From positions 62,001 to 126,000 of the forward strand of contig NW_026516307.1 in assembly GCF_025602895.1 (NCBI RefSeq): DNA of 64,000 bases. Direction: 5' to 3'. Position 1 is the first letter of the stretch. Each line of letters opens with the position of its first letter. The stretch is from Polychytrium aggregatum (lineage: Eukaryota; Chytridiomycota; Chytridiomycetes; Polychytriales). The notes under the pieces are model-generated. The model made no database searches and was not told the DNA's origin. It worked only from the letters and a program-made list of their open reading frames with translations. A program made the position numbers and the translations under genes. Below, piece after piece: positions 1 to 10,985 of the stretch.

Positions 1-1276
1 GACTTTGATCCTTCTGTTCCGCAGCCCATCATCCGCTTCCACCACAAGAACGTCCGTCTCGCCTTCAACCCCGACCCTCCAGCGCTCTCGCTCGACACTT
101 CCAAGAAGGGCGATCTCTATGTCGTCGAATCGTACGTTCACACACTTGTTCCACCGACCCTGCTTCTGCTCCGCACAGGAGCCCCATGATATGCGAAATG
201 TCCTTGATAGCATAGTCGAAGCTGACCCTGCACACACTCTGTTCTGCTCCCGGATCCACAGCGAGCTGATCTGGCACGACCCCGAGAGCTCCACCTCGAT
301 CGCCATTGACTATCCCTCGATCCTGGTGCATGCACTCTCCCGCTCCGGCGATCGAGTGGATTCGTCGCCGTGCATCTACTGCCAGCTCGATGGCGCCGAG
401 GTCGTCGATGCCGCCGGCTATCGCATTCCCACCATCCTTCCGTTCAAAGAAGTCGAAGAGTCTGCCGATCTCGACACCGCCGCCTCTGCCCAAGCGATGC
501 AGGTCGAACCCAGCCACGGCAACAACGCCAATGACGATGATGCTGACGAAGAGGCTGGCGAGGAAGCCGGCGACGATGACGAGTACGAAGACATGCACGA
601 TATGCCGTGCTTCGAGCTGAGACTGATTCCCGACGATGCTACTGCACGTAAGCCAAACTCCGTGCCGCCCAGGCCGCCATTGTTTCCGTTTCAAATTACT
701 TGCCTCGAAGGGCTCCTGTGGCACTCTGCGGATATTACTGACCTCACTGTCACCCCCCCCCGGCGGCTCTTGACTGACACTGTCTCCCGTGCCAGTTGAT
801 AGCATCTATCTTGCGCTCTCTGAGTGTGCGTCACTTCATCCTGACAAGAACGCCGAAGAGGACGGAGATGAGGATGAGGGCGAAGGTGAGATCGATCGTG
901 CTGACCGGCCGAGGCGGTGTCGATCGTGGACTAACTTTGTCGCTGCACAGACGGGGACGGCTGGATCTATGGTCCGAGTGATGATATCGAGCTCAGCGAG
1001 GTGGGCGAGGTAAGCGCACACCGATAACCACGAACCTGGTCACCCTCTCGCCCGAATGTGCATCGCCTTTGCGTCCGCCTCGAGACCAAACCGATCGAGC
1101 AATGCCACCGTCCGGGTGGATGTATCCTATGGCTAAGCTGTTCGTCTTCACCCACTAACCAGGCTGCCATGCGCCATATCGAGGCGGTCTTCGATGTCCA
1201 ACCCCGCAAGAAGGGCAAGCTCGATCACGAAAACCAGTTCGACGATGCTGACGGCGACGCCGATCCCAGTCGCTGA
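1..1276 (+). CDS. pICln (methylosome/Sm-chaperone subunit), 5' partial
   Basis: pICln-type proteins present Sm proteins to the PRMT5 methylosome during snRNP assembly. Exons read as <1-131, 262-647, 796-885, 951-1009 and 1163-1276 (stop TGA 1274-1276), with GT-AG introns. The visible protein has the PH-like core (a GDLYVVES strand joined to ELIWHDPE, then YPSILVHALSR and SPCIYCQLD). An acidic loop follows (EEAGEEAGDDDEYEDMHD), then LDSIYLALSECASLHPD, a second acidic stretch, DGWIYGPSDDIELSEVGE, and AAMRHIEAVF near the end. The order and the acidic C-terminal half match the pICln family. The start codon lies left of the window. Identification rests on these motifs; an orthology search was not possible. 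Confidence 0.85.
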
Positions 1277-1959
1277 TTGTGCGCTTGCATCCGCGAATGA
1301 AAAGAAGCGACCGTCGCTCAACTTGTGCATGGGCTTTTGTACCGGCCACGCACTTCGCAAGCAATCGGGGATCCCGCACCTCACAACGCTACTGCCCTTG
1401 CGAGGATGCTTATGGTCTTCTGGCGTGGCCATTCGCTGCAGCTCCCAAGCGCCACCCGACGCTCGAATATGCGAGCAAGGTGTTTGGCTCAATCAGTTTC
1501 AAACAATAAAGCCATCGTCATATCCGCCCACGCGCCAAAAGAAAATCAGGACATCTCGACTCCGAGATCCAAGCGATGCTCCGATGCCGCTTTCCGGCCT
1601 TGCATATTGTCGTCACATCCATCACATCCATCACACCCATCTCTGCGTTGCGGCGACGCGGCAATCAAGTACGCTGATTGAATTGTCAAAATCGCACATG
1701 TATTTGAAGAACTGAGACCATCGAGTTCGATCAAATCGGTCGCTTTTGTGTGTTGAAGCCGAGAGAATTTTGTGAGGCCGCTAAGCGCAAGAGCAATGGA
1801 CTACAAAAGACAGTGCCGGCTTGAAGAATCAAAAGAGAAGAAGAAGAGTAGGAGAAGGAAGCGGAAGGTAGGCCGAAGGTGGAACCACCCGAGTCACAGC
1901 TGGCGGGCTAGCGACGGACTGGACATTGAAATGGTCCCAGAGGGGTTTGGCATCTTCAA
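1277..1959. other. Intergenic region between convergent genes
   Basis: This is the space between the pICln stop and the C-terminal stop of the minus-strand P450. It holds short CATCACATC-type repeats near 1614-1640 and an A/G-rich stretch near 1825-1875. I see no coding signature. Confidence 0.6.
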
Positions 1960-2843
1960 CTACTGGACTCGTCTCTCGACCAAGACATCGACGCCGTCCT
2001 TGTAGCCCTGGGTGGCCGAGAAGATAATGCGGAGCTGGCTAGGGTCGAGCAGCTTGAGGTTATACCGCTGGAGCGTTCGGATAAGGAACACCTTGTTGTA
2101 GCCAAAGGAAGCAGTAGAAGCGAAAGTGTGTCAACAGTGGGTCAACCAGCGAGAGGTGCAAAGTGGGCACATGAATGTCCTTAGCAAATATCTCTGATGA
2201 TCGATCATGCCCGGCCAGCGCATACGTCGGCTTGGACAGATATTTGTACCAACGTCGCTGCTCTGCTTTCTCTCACCTTGGTTTCGATGTTGGCCATTTT
2301 CTGGCCGATGCAGTTCATCGGACCATCGCCAAATGGCAAGAAGCTGCCAGGCACTATCGGCTCGCTCCAGCGATCGGGGTTGAAGGTATTGGGATCCTTC
2401 CAGTACTTGGGGTTGCGGTGCAGGTGCGAGACAACCAAGACGACGTTGGTCTTGCGGTTCAAGTGACAGATGATCAAATCACGGGTGAGTCCTCGAAGCC
2501 CCCGGTCGCGGAGAGGCGAGCGAAGGGTTGATGCACATATCGGCAACAGCATATGACCCATATCCGTTCAGGATCCCTCGCTCAAAGGGCCGACAAGAGG
2601 GCGATAAAAAGACTCTGGCTCTGTATATCGAGAGCGCATCACATCAAAAGGCGAACGACGGTTCGAGCGATCCGCTGCACTTACCCCCTTCGCCACAGGA
2701 TAGCCCCGAATGTGTGTGTCGCGGCTGGCCACACGCGGGATACACTTTATTCAGAAAAAAAACGGGACAATATAGCCGTTTCCATGAACATGTAGTATGT
2801 GCTGTGCTTGCGTCAAGCAAAGCCACAAGAAATAAAAAACAGA

Positions 2844-5210
2844 TCACTTTGGCAGCCTCCGAGTGAAGACCACCGGTCGCTCTCCGGTCTCCACAATCGA
2901 CCTGCACACCGTGATCATGTTGCGCGCCGCATTGACGTCGCGATTCCACACTGTCCGGCAGCTGGGATTCTTGCAGCTCCTGACAAAGTGGGAATTCGCA
3001 ACACTGGGCGCATCGAGTCCTTCCAACCGAACTGGCTCCAGGCACTTGGAGCACACTTGCGAGGTGTTGAACTCGTTCGTCGAGGCCACCTTGACGCTTC
3101 CATGAGGGTGATTGGGACGGCGTCGGTGGTGCTCGAATTGCTCAAAGTACCGAGCAAACCGCTGCCTCCGAGGGCTGGATGCATAGCCCTTGCCTTGACG
3201 CCATGACGCATTGCCAAAGGCGATCACCACATCTGTCCGTATCGGGGCGTGCTTCAGGACGGCCTTGCACATCCTGTCGACGGCCACTTGGCGCCTCTTG
3301 TGGTCCGTGAAGCGATGGTGACGGGCCTTCTTGCCAAGGTGGAAGTCGAGCTGCACTCGCAGCTCCGGTCGCAGGACATGGGTGAGATGGACCTTGAAAG
3401 CCTCCGAGGACGACACCTTGGGCGAGGGGGTGGACGACATCCAGGTCTCGATGCTGAGTCGATACTTCATGGTGTTGTGCCACTTGGTGTTGGACGTATG
3501 GCCACACATGTGCTGGTAGTGGCCATTGGAGAATGAGACCACCTCGTCTTGGTGGCTCGGTGCTTGGATGACCGCCGTGAAGATGGAGCCGACTCCAGGA
3601 TCGATGCCAATCCAAGTGGTGCGATCGGGGTCTGGGTCGCCGATGTGGGCCTGGATACGCTGTTCGGCAGTCGGAGGAGGCTCGATGGTCCCGGTGCGAT
3701 CGGTTCGACGCACAAACTTGACGAGACCGATGGTGCATCCAATGCCATCGGTGCTGATCTCGTAGTTGAACAGCTTGTGATTGATATCCCGCTCTTGGAA
3801 GAGGAAACTACGCAGCTTGAAGCAACTGCGCCAGAGACGATCCTGGTTGTTGATGCCGTCATCACCTTCATCCTTGAGCTTGTCCCTGGTGAGTCCAAGA
3901 CGATGTTCGGTGTCAAGGAGATCCCAGAGAGTGGCCGTGTCAATCTTGATGTACTTGGCCTTCGCAGTGCACAGAGGGACCATCGTGCACACGGCCGGAG
4001 GAGTGTCAAGAGTGAGCTGCTTGAGTGCCCAGTTGATCCTGGCGGCCAGCTTGTTGATCTTGGACTTGGTGGTGCTGAGCTCAGACTTGGCCGTGGTGAA
4101 CCTCTTGTCGTCGGAGGGAATGCCTTGGGTAGTGAGCTTGTCCAGCTTGGCCTGGCGCTGCAGCTCGGTGACTCGGAGGGCGGGCATGTCACAGTCGATC
4201 CACTTGTGGACATTGTCGACCATCTTGTCTCGGGCGAGGATTCCCACATGGTGTGAGAGGCGATGGAGGGCCCGGAAGCGGTCCTGGTCGCTGCTGTACC
4301 GAAACTCGTCCAGGACGTGGCCAAACTCGGGATAGAGGAACTCGATATCGGCCTTGGGTGGAGTCTGCCCTGGTTTCTCGAAGAGCTCGAGACAGGCCTC
4401 GATGGCGTCGTGCTTATGCTTGTTGGCAGGGAAGACAGCAGCACAAAAGCGACGAAGAAGTCTCCAGTAGGCCAGGTCGAGGTGGGTGGTGCAGTTGGTG
4501 GCATAGGCATTGACAGCCAGTGTGAGAAGCTGACTGTGAGCACCATCAGGCAGACGAGGGGCCGGAGGCAGGTCTGCGTGCCGAGTGGTCTGGTAGTCGC
4601 GAAAGGAAGCGACCAGATGCTCGTTGTATTTCTCATTGTCCCCGGTCGGGGAGAGCGCACCGTCCTGGACAATCGTGATGCATTGGCGGATGAATGCAGG
4701 TGTGGACTTGGAGATGACGGGGACGGGAAGATCCTGCTCGATGCACCGGAGGATGTGCAGGTTGAGCAGCCTGGATGCCTCGAACTGGATCTGGGTCATG
4801 GCCTCGACGGTGGCCTGGATCTTGTCGCGGAGAGCGGGATTGAGACAACAGCCATCCATCGTCTGCTTGAAGCAGCTGAACTGAGGGGCCGATGACCTTC
4901 CATCCACGAGTGGGACGACAGAACTCTTGAGGGGCCGGTATTTTGGACACTTGCTGGTGTTGCAGCGTTCGTGATCGGTGCCATCGCACTGGCGACATCG
5001 CTTGACAGGACCAGATGAGGGACCAGGCTCGGTGGGATCGACATCCATTGGATCTGCAGAAGCAGTGGTGGTGAGCGACGGAGCAACAGACGACCAAGCA
5101 TGCGTGGGGTCAGAAGACGAACCAGAGACAGGCTCCGACTGTGACTTGGCTTTCTTGGGCCTGGGTGGCCGAGGCTGGCCATCACCGGTACCCTTGCGCT
5201 TCGGAGGCAT
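2844..5210 (-). CDS. Fanzor (eukaryotic TnpB-like RuvC nuclease), copy 1
   Basis: The predicted protein has 788 residues, starting at the ATG 5208-5210 (MPPKRK). An upstream in-frame TTG is not a credible start. It has a basic N-terminus, a Cys/His knuckle (CRQCDGTDHERCNTSKCP), a long helical region, a RuvC-I motif (WIGIDPGVG), a Cys2-Cys2 zinc ribbon (CSKC and CKNPSC) and the RuvC-III motif NRDVNAARN. Fanzors are RNA-guided DNA nucleases related to TnpB; here function is inferred from motifs. Compared with copies 2 and 3 it is nearly identical except for a block of substitutions around residues 390-535. A TATA-like ATTTATA on the plus strand at 5337-5343 lies upstream. Confidence 0.88.
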   Translation of the reverse strand: MPPKRKGTGDGQPRPPRPKKAKSQSEPVSGSSSDPTHAWSSVAPSLTTTASADPMDVDPTEPGPSSGPVKRCRQCDGTDHERCNTSKCPKYRPLKSSVVPLVDGRSSAPQFSCFKQTMDGCCLNPALRDKIQATVEAMTQIQFEASRLLNLHILRCIEQDLPVPVISKSTPAFIRQCITIVQDGALSPTGDNEKYNEHLVASFRDYQTTRHADLPPAPRLPDGAHSQLLTLAVNAYATNCTTHLDLAYWRLLRRFCAAVFPANKHKHDAIEACLELFEKPGQTPPKADIEFLYPEFGHVLDEFRYSSDQDRFRALHRLSHHVGILARDKMVDNVHKWIDCDMPALRVTELQRQAKLDKLTTQGIPSDDKRFTTAKSELSTTKSKINKLAARINWALKQLTLDTPPAVCTMVPLCTAKAKYIKIDTATLWDLLDTEHRLGLTRDKLKDEGDDGINNQDRLWRSCFKLRSFLFQERDINHKLFNYEISTDGIGCTIGLVKFVRRTDRTGTIEPPPTAEQRIQAHIGDPDPDRTTWIGIDPGVGSIFTAVIQAPSHQDEVVSFSNGHYQHMCGHTSNTKWHNTMKYRLSIETWMSSTPSPKVSSSEAFKVHLTHVLRPELRVQLDFHLGKKARHHRFTDHKRRQVAVDRMCKAVLKHAPIRTDVVIAFGNASWRQGKGYASSPRRQRFARYFEQFEHHRRRPNHPHGSVKVASTNEFNTSQVCSKCLEPVRLEGLDAPSVANSHFVRSCKNPSCRTVWNRDVNAARNMITVCRSIVETGERPVVFTRRLPK

Positions 5211-5336
5211 GAGGGCGGAGGATGCTGGATGCCTGCCAGTGGTACTGGTCAGAGCAGAGACTTTTTTATCGTACAATAGCGCGATGATCCGATCAAGGCG
5301 AGATGAGGGAAGAAAGCAGCAGAACGAAGGTGTGGC

Positions 5337-5343
5337 ATTTATA
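5337..5343 (-). promoter_or_regulatory. TATA box of Fanzor copy 1
   Basis: TATAAAT on the minus strand lies about 130 bp upstream of the Fanzor ATG and downstream of the transposase stop. The same box is found in the other two copies, which suggests that the nuclease has its own promoter. Confidence 0.5.
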
Positions 5344-5460
5344 CCCGAGAGCAGGAGCCCGTCTGCGCGGGCTGGTTGGGGAAGTGACCCTGTTCAAAAA
5401 TCGCCGAGAGGTTCAAGCCAGGGATGTGAACGTGAAAATGGCGGCTTGATTGGAGGGAAC

Positions 5461-6393
5461 TCAACCCCAGAAGCGCATCGCTCGCTCAATCAGCCGTGGG
5501 AAGACATCTGGAAGCACCCTCCGAACGGCAGACTCAAACAGGGTCACCATCCCGATCTTGAACCCCTCGGACGCATTCAGCGCTGCTGCCTTCCTGTACT
5601 GATGCTTCACAACCCCAAAGAAGTTCTCGATGGGATTGAAGTCGGGCGAGGCAGGTGGGGTGAAGATCACTGACCATCCTCGGCGCTCGATGCAGTCCAG
5701 GACAGCCATTGTCTTGTGCATGCTGACATTGTCCATCACAATCACAGAGTCGTCTGGGAAGCTCGCTCGCTCAAAGAACTCGACCATCGAGTGTGTCTTG
5801 AATGATGTGGGGATGTACATGCGATGCAGCACACCAGAGTGGTTGATGGCAAATGCAGCCGAGACAGACTTGTGTTTCATGTGATTGCGCTGGCGAAGCG
5901 GAGCACCCTTCGGTGAGTATCCGTAGAGAGGGAAAATGGATCTCCTGATCCCTGTCTCGTCGACAAAAACGAATCGCCGCGGGTCGATGGAGCGGACCTG
6001 GTCCCTGAACTGTGCCACTCGCTCATCCAGTCGCTTGGACTTGTAGAGGTGTGTTGCCCTCTTGTGTGAGAAGCCGGCTCGGTGGATGGCAGTGTGGCAG
6101 AGTGAGAGTGATACTTTCCTCTGGAGGATGGACTCGAGCTTGCATCGCAACACAGGACCAGTCTGGAACGGGTCCTGTTCAATCAGGGTGCGAATGACTG
6201 GACATGCCTGCTCGAAGAAAGTGGATCTGCGAGCTGGGACCCGGGATGGGTCATCCAGCTTGCATCCTCGGTGCCATCGATGGATGGTGCTCTTGGATAC
6301 ACTGAATATGGAGGCGACCTTACGCAGGCTATGGATGAGGGCGTAGCATCGCAATGCGGCGGTGCGAAAGTCGGATGTGTGGCGAATGGTCAT
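5461..6393 (-). CDS. DD34E transposase (Tc1/mariner-IS630 superfamily), copy 1
   Basis: The protein has 310 residues. An N-terminal helix-turn-helix (TSDFRTAALRCY and VASIFSVSKSTIHRWHRG) precedes a second DNA-binding segment and a DDE_3-type core. The catalytic triad is Asp145 (VDETG), Asp221 (VMDN) and Glu256 (FNPIENFFG). The last two are separated by 34 residues, the DD34E spacing typical of Tc1 and IS630 enzymes, which insert at TA. The translation is the same as copy 2. The gene lies upstream of the Fanzor in the same direction, with about 250 bp between stop and ATG. Confidence 0.92.
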   Translation of the reverse strand: MTIRHTSDFRTAALRCYALIHSLRKVASIFSVSKSTIHRWHRGCKLDDPSRVPARRSTFFEQACPVIRTLIEQDPFQTGPVLRCKLESILQRKVSLSLCHTAIHRAGFSHKRATHLYKSKRLDERVAQFRDQVRSIDPRRFVFVDETGIRRSIFPLYGYSPKGAPLRQRNHMKHKSVSAAFAINHSGVLHRMYIPTSFKTHSMVEFFERASFPDDSVIVMDNVSMHKTMAVLDCIERRGWSVIFTPPASPDFNPIENFFGVVKHQYRKAAALNASEGFKIGMVTLFESAVRRVLPDVFPRLIERAMRFWG

Positions 6394-8499
6394 GGCCAGC
6401 GCGCGATAACATTGGGTAACAAAATATTCGATGAATGGTCAAAAACCCGGGTGTCCCGTTTTTTATTGGATTGCGGGATAAGCGGCGCCGGTGGGTGGAG
6501 TCTCTGCGTCTCTTTGACGGCCATGTCGAGATACCTGTTGGCAAATAGACCGTACGTCGTCAGCGAGCCTTTCTGGTTGCTGGGCATCCGCCTGCTATCG
6601 GCTTACGTGAACTGCGAGAGCTGATCATAGCTTGGTTCCCCGTCGGGTCCAAGAATAGTGTCGATCTCCTTCTGCACGCGCTCGTAGACATGGCGATTCT
6701 TCATAAGCTCGACCAGTATAAAGGTGATCATGTTGGCCGTGGTCCTGGTCGAGGGATCGAGGCCGAGTGATTGTGGTCAGGATGTCATCGAAAGTGTGAT
6801 ATTGTCGAAAGTGTGATGTCAACTTGGCAGCGCCTTGCAAATGATAACCCACAGGGCCGGCACTATACTCACTCGTGTCCTGCAAGGAAGAAACCGTATA
6901 TTTCGTCCAGGATTTCCTCCTCGGTGAATTTCTGTTGAGTGACGGTCGGATCCAGTCAGTGGTTATAGCTGCGACACTGGAAGTGATTATCACCGAGCCG
7001 ACCGGTCACAGCACAGATCCCGCTGCTCCACACATCCTTACAGCATCTCCTTCCAGACCCATCGATGTGAGGCGGTCGAGCAAATCTTGATGCTCGTGCA
7101 GAATTGACGAGCTGCGACGTTCCCGGAGCGTGTCTCTGGCGATATCTTTGACATACTTGACATCCGCCTCGCAGGCCTTGACGCCGATGCCCATGACATC
7201 CCACAGCCACTCGGGGTACATGAATCGCTTGACGATGAGCTCGACGATGTGGCTGTAGGGCTTGAAGGCTTCCTCAAGGGCAGCCTTGTCATCGAGCCGA
7301 CGGGTCATTCCGAGGTCCTTGGAGTAGATGACATGGCCGCTATCTCGCAGGCGAACCAAGCCAGCAATGGGGGTCAGGCACCGACAAGCCACTATCACTG
7401 CACCGTCTCTGCGTTGCGGCAGGATTAAGCAAGATGCGTCGACTCACAGGATATCGAGCACTGCCGCGTTGGCGACAAGGTGCAGATTGACCCGGGACGA
7501 TGTCCCGAGCTTCTGGGAAGCACATCGGCGACTTGGTTTGCGCCTTCGGCCGTCGCTCTCAGTTGCGCGGGACCAAAGCATGGCTGAATGGCCTTTCGGT
7601 GCCGCTTCCAGAGATCCGCTTCGTAAATCAAAAACAAGGAATAGGAAGCGATTCCCCTGGCGATGGCGAGCAAACGCGGAGTATGCTCATGGGTGAGTTC
7701 CAGTTGATCGAAGGCGGCAAAGGGCTCGACCTGCATCGGACCATACGACGGACCATACGACGGACAGTAGCGATATTGGGGAGGGTTCTTTGGGCATCCA
7801 AAGTCTCCTCGAGCACGGCGAGCAGCTACGCCTCGACCCCCGGCAAATGCGAACCTGTGAGTGTTGTGGAATCGAGGAGGCCGCGCAAAAGCGCACTGGT
7901 CGCCGCCCTTGAGGATTTCCTTGAATTCGTCGACTTCGGACACAGAGATATCGCGGAGACCCATGATGGATGCCTGGGTAACAGGGCCATGTTGTTCCAC
8001 GAGATTGTAATAGAACATATGGAGAGTCTGCTCGGAGATGTGTCTGCGGCGAGCCGAGGACCGAGGTGGGTGTGAGTGGCGCTGGATAAGAGATACCAGG
8101 ATCCGACCCAGAGCAACGGGAACGATGACGCCGGGGCGCTGCAGGTCGGCTTCGGAAATGGGACTCATACTTGCTCACGGTGAAGAACTCGCCGACGATG
8201 GGCCAGCCCTTGGGTCCAGGGATCTGGTTTCGCTGGGTGCCAGGTGGCTCCCGGACGAGGTAGATGCCCGAGACAACAAGCACCGAGGCAGCGATTGCCA
8301 GCTGGGTGCTGTGGCTTTGGGCGAAGGACATGGCATCCTCGGCAATGGTACCGATGGTGAGCATTGCTGAGACGGCAGAGGGATGGGGCGAGACAAACGA
8401 CGGGACGAGCAGGCGGAGAGGACGACCAGGGTTGGTGGAATATATAGAGACATCGAGGCGGGCATGGGTCAGCGGGGCGGTGTTTTCCACTCTCCCCAG

Positions 8500-10022
8500 T
8501 CAGCGGGCGGACGGGTGGTTGAGGTCGTCGGACAGACATCCTGGGCGGTGGGCATGGAGGGACAATACCTCATATCCGACCACCGCCTGATTTGGACCAC
8601 TGTGAAGCTCACGAGGAGTGTGTACCCAAAAGCCGACAACTGACATTGGAACCTCAGACTCCTCGAGAACCCGGAGGTGTGGGAAACATACAAGAGCGCC
8701 ATTGAGCGAGTCAGCGGCCTAGTCTTAAACGAGATGGAGAGGCTTCTCCAGCCCATCCACGATGGCACCGAGATACCCATCAGCCAGGCGTACGCACAGC
8801 TTGCCATGAACCAAGCATGGGAAGCCATCAAGAGCACAATCAACACGGTGGCAGAAAGCGTCCCGGGCCGATACTCGGCCAAGTCGGTGGCGAAGGCGTT
8901 CAAGACCTTCGTCCGGCCTATGCTCGACTATGGACTGACCCTCGAAGTGCTCACGAAACAGCCAGCCGTGATACTCAGACGTGTAAGTGTATTGTTGGTG
9001 TCGCTGTGCTGGATCATAAGAAACTCATGCTATGGAGCGATGCATCTCGGATGCGGACTCATCACCCTGCCCAACCGCCTCAAACAGCTGGCCCTCCAGA
9101 ACCGAGCCGTCTGGGAAGACCGTCTGGACCACAACGACAAGATGGTCTCGATGGTGTTGAGATATTCCCGCATCCAGCCCAGTCTGATGGATGCATCCCT
9201 CGGCTCCCAGTTCTACCTCGACGAGTACTGGCGGCAGCTGATCGTGCTGAAAGAACAGTGCCAGCCGGACTACCCGATGAAGGAGCTGTTCAGGAACGGC
9301 TACTACCAGCTCACAGGACTACCAGTCAAGCTGCAGATCCACATCGATGACGCGCAAGGCTTCGACAGGTCAAAGGAACTGACCTCGGCCCGCACCGTGA
9401 CGAAGACCATGTCGGGACTGTGGGCCGAACGAGGGCCCAAGAGAGATCGATACTATCACAACATGATGGTAAGATGGACCCTCGGTGCCTTCCCCGGACA
9501 CCCGTATGGCCACTATCGGCTGTGTGTCTCCTGCACGAAGAGCCGAGGAGAGTTCGTCGCGATGTGCCGGACCCACACCCAGAGCTGCGTCGGAAGAGGC
9601 GGCTCGTGGCGACGGATAGTGGACGAGCTCAAGCTGCGGCACCCCGAGTGGCAAGAAAGCGGCCACGAAAAGGTCGGTCCGATCGATAAGCTCCTGGACC
9701 TGACGAACGTAGTGGGTTACTACGAGCTGGATGGCATGAGAATGTTCGACTGGCAAGACCCGGATGTCCATCTCCTGTGGCGAACACTCCGAAGAGTGTT
9801 CAAGACGCTGGTCATCGCCAAGGCGGGGTGGAAACCCCCCAGGCGATAGGCGGCATGGTCGAAGCAGAGCGAGAGACGAGGGCATATAGCTCTCATCGAA
9901 CGCAAACTGCCCATTAGGCCAATTAGGACTCGATTTTTCAATTTTTCTTTTTCCCAATGTACTGCTAGCGCCGACAAGGCCTTGATAGCTTTAAAGTGAA
10001 ATAGACCCCTCACTTGGCTTCC
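8500..10022 (+). mobile_element. Non-LTR retrotransposon (LINE) remnant A, internally deleted
   Basis: The plus strand encodes the end of an APE-type endonuclease (the ISDHRLIW motif near 8570-8600). After an in-frame stop comes the linker usually found between endonuclease and reverse transcriptase (WETYKSAIERV). It then jumps directly to the C-terminal RT thumb region (AKAFKTFVRPMLDYGL). The remaining frame to 9849 ends with a Cys/His motif region (LCVSCTKSRGEF, CRTHTQSC). The catalytic RT palm is missing, so this is a non-autonomous fossil. An AT-rich 3' tail follows to about 10022. Confidence 0.7.
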
Positions 10023-10042
10023 ACTTCCACCAGAACACATAC

Positions 10043-10985
10043 TGAAGCCAAGTGAGGGGTCTGTTTCACTTAAAAGCTATCAAGGCCTTGTCGGCGCTAG
10101 CAGTACATTGGGAAAAAGAAAAATTGAAAAATCGAGTCCTAATTGGCCTAATGGGCAGTCTGCGTCCGATGAGAGCCATAATCCTTCATCTCTCGCTCTG
10201 CTTCAGCCGTGTCGCCTATCGCCTGGGGGGGGGGTTTGCCCGCTTGGCGATGATCAGCGTCTTGAACACTCTTCGGAGAGTTCGCCACAGGGTATGGATA
10301 TCTGGGTCTTGCCAGTTGAATCTTCTCATGCCATCCAGCTCGTAGTAGCCAACTACGTTCGTCAGGTCCAGGAGCTTATCGATCGGACCGACCTTTTCGT
10401 GGCCGCTTTCTTGCCACTCGGGGTGCCGCAGCTTGAGTTCGTCTACCGTCCGTTGCCGCGAACCGCCTCTTCCGACGCAGCTCTGGGTGTGGCTTCAACA
10501 CATCGCAACGAACTCTCCTTGATCCGTCGTGCAGGTGACACAGTCGATAGTGGCCATACAGGCGCCTAGGAAAGATACCCAATATCTATCGTACCATCAT
10601 GGTGTGGTAGTATCGATCTCTCTTGGGCCCTCGCTCGGCCCATATTCTTGGCATGGTCGCCCTCACAGTGTGGGTCAGAGTCAGTTCCTTCGTTCGGTAG
10701 AAGCTTTGTGCATCTTCAACGTGGATCGGCATCTTGATAGATGGCCTGGGGATCTCGTAGTGACCGTCCCTGAACAGCTTCTTCATCGGGTAGTCTGGAT
10801 AACGCTGCTCTTTCAGCAGCACTAATTGGCTCCAGCGTGTGTCCTGATAGAACTGGGAGTCAAGGGATGCATCCATCAGGCTGGACCGGATGCGATAGCA
10901 TCTCAGTTCCAACGAGGCTATTTTGTCATTGTGGTTCAGACGGTCTTACCAGACGGCTCGATGCTAGAGAATCACTCCAGAGCTT
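10043..10985 (-). mobile_element. LINE remnant B, tail-to-tail with remnant A
   Basis: The minus strand carries a diverged copy of the 3' end of remnant A. The peptide MDASLDSQFYQ on this strand matches MDASLGSQFYL of A, and the two share GPKRDRYYH. The two tails meet across a ~20 bp spacer (10023-10042), giving an imperfect inverted repeat with arms of roughly 0.9 kb. Frameshifts and stops show that the copy is dead. Confidence 0.65.

Larger units (their letters stand above)
2743..6474 (-). mobile_element. Fanzor-carrying Tc1/mariner-IS630-type transposon, copy 1
   Basis: The element lies in minus orientation. Its right end (CACTTTATTCAG followed by the core AAAAAACGGGACA) abuts target TA 2741-2742. 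The left end has the same core but has lost its outermost bases: where copies 2 and 3 read TA-CAGGC, this copy reads TA-TCCCGC. TCCCGC is also the host sequence next to the other end, so the terminus looks repaired from flanking DNA. It carries an intact transposase (5461-6393) and an intact Fanzor (2844-5210). Both point in the direction of the interrupted P450. Confidence 0.9.
1960..8364 (-). pseudogene. Cytochrome P450, interrupted by transposon copy 1
   Basis: This is a multi-exon microsomal-type P450 read on the minus strand. The N-terminus (ATG 8362-8364) has a hydrophobic anchor followed by IPGPKGWPIVGEFF. Later exons give TEEEILDEIYGFFLAGHE (I-helix), TTANMITFILVELM, the K-helix ETQRLHPPAPLIP, then across the transposon RVASRDTHIRGYPVAKG. 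The gene ends with the PDRW motif, the heme loop FGDGPMNCIG and a C-terminus at 1960. Clear 3' exons are 2685-2740, 2277-2450 and 1960-2091. The 5' exons between 6480 and 8364 are visible but some junctions are uncertain. The element sits between the K-helix and the meander. Without it the reading frame runs straight through, so the gene was intact before insertion. A functional transcript now seems unlikely unless the element is removed. Substrate is unknown. Confidence 0.85.
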
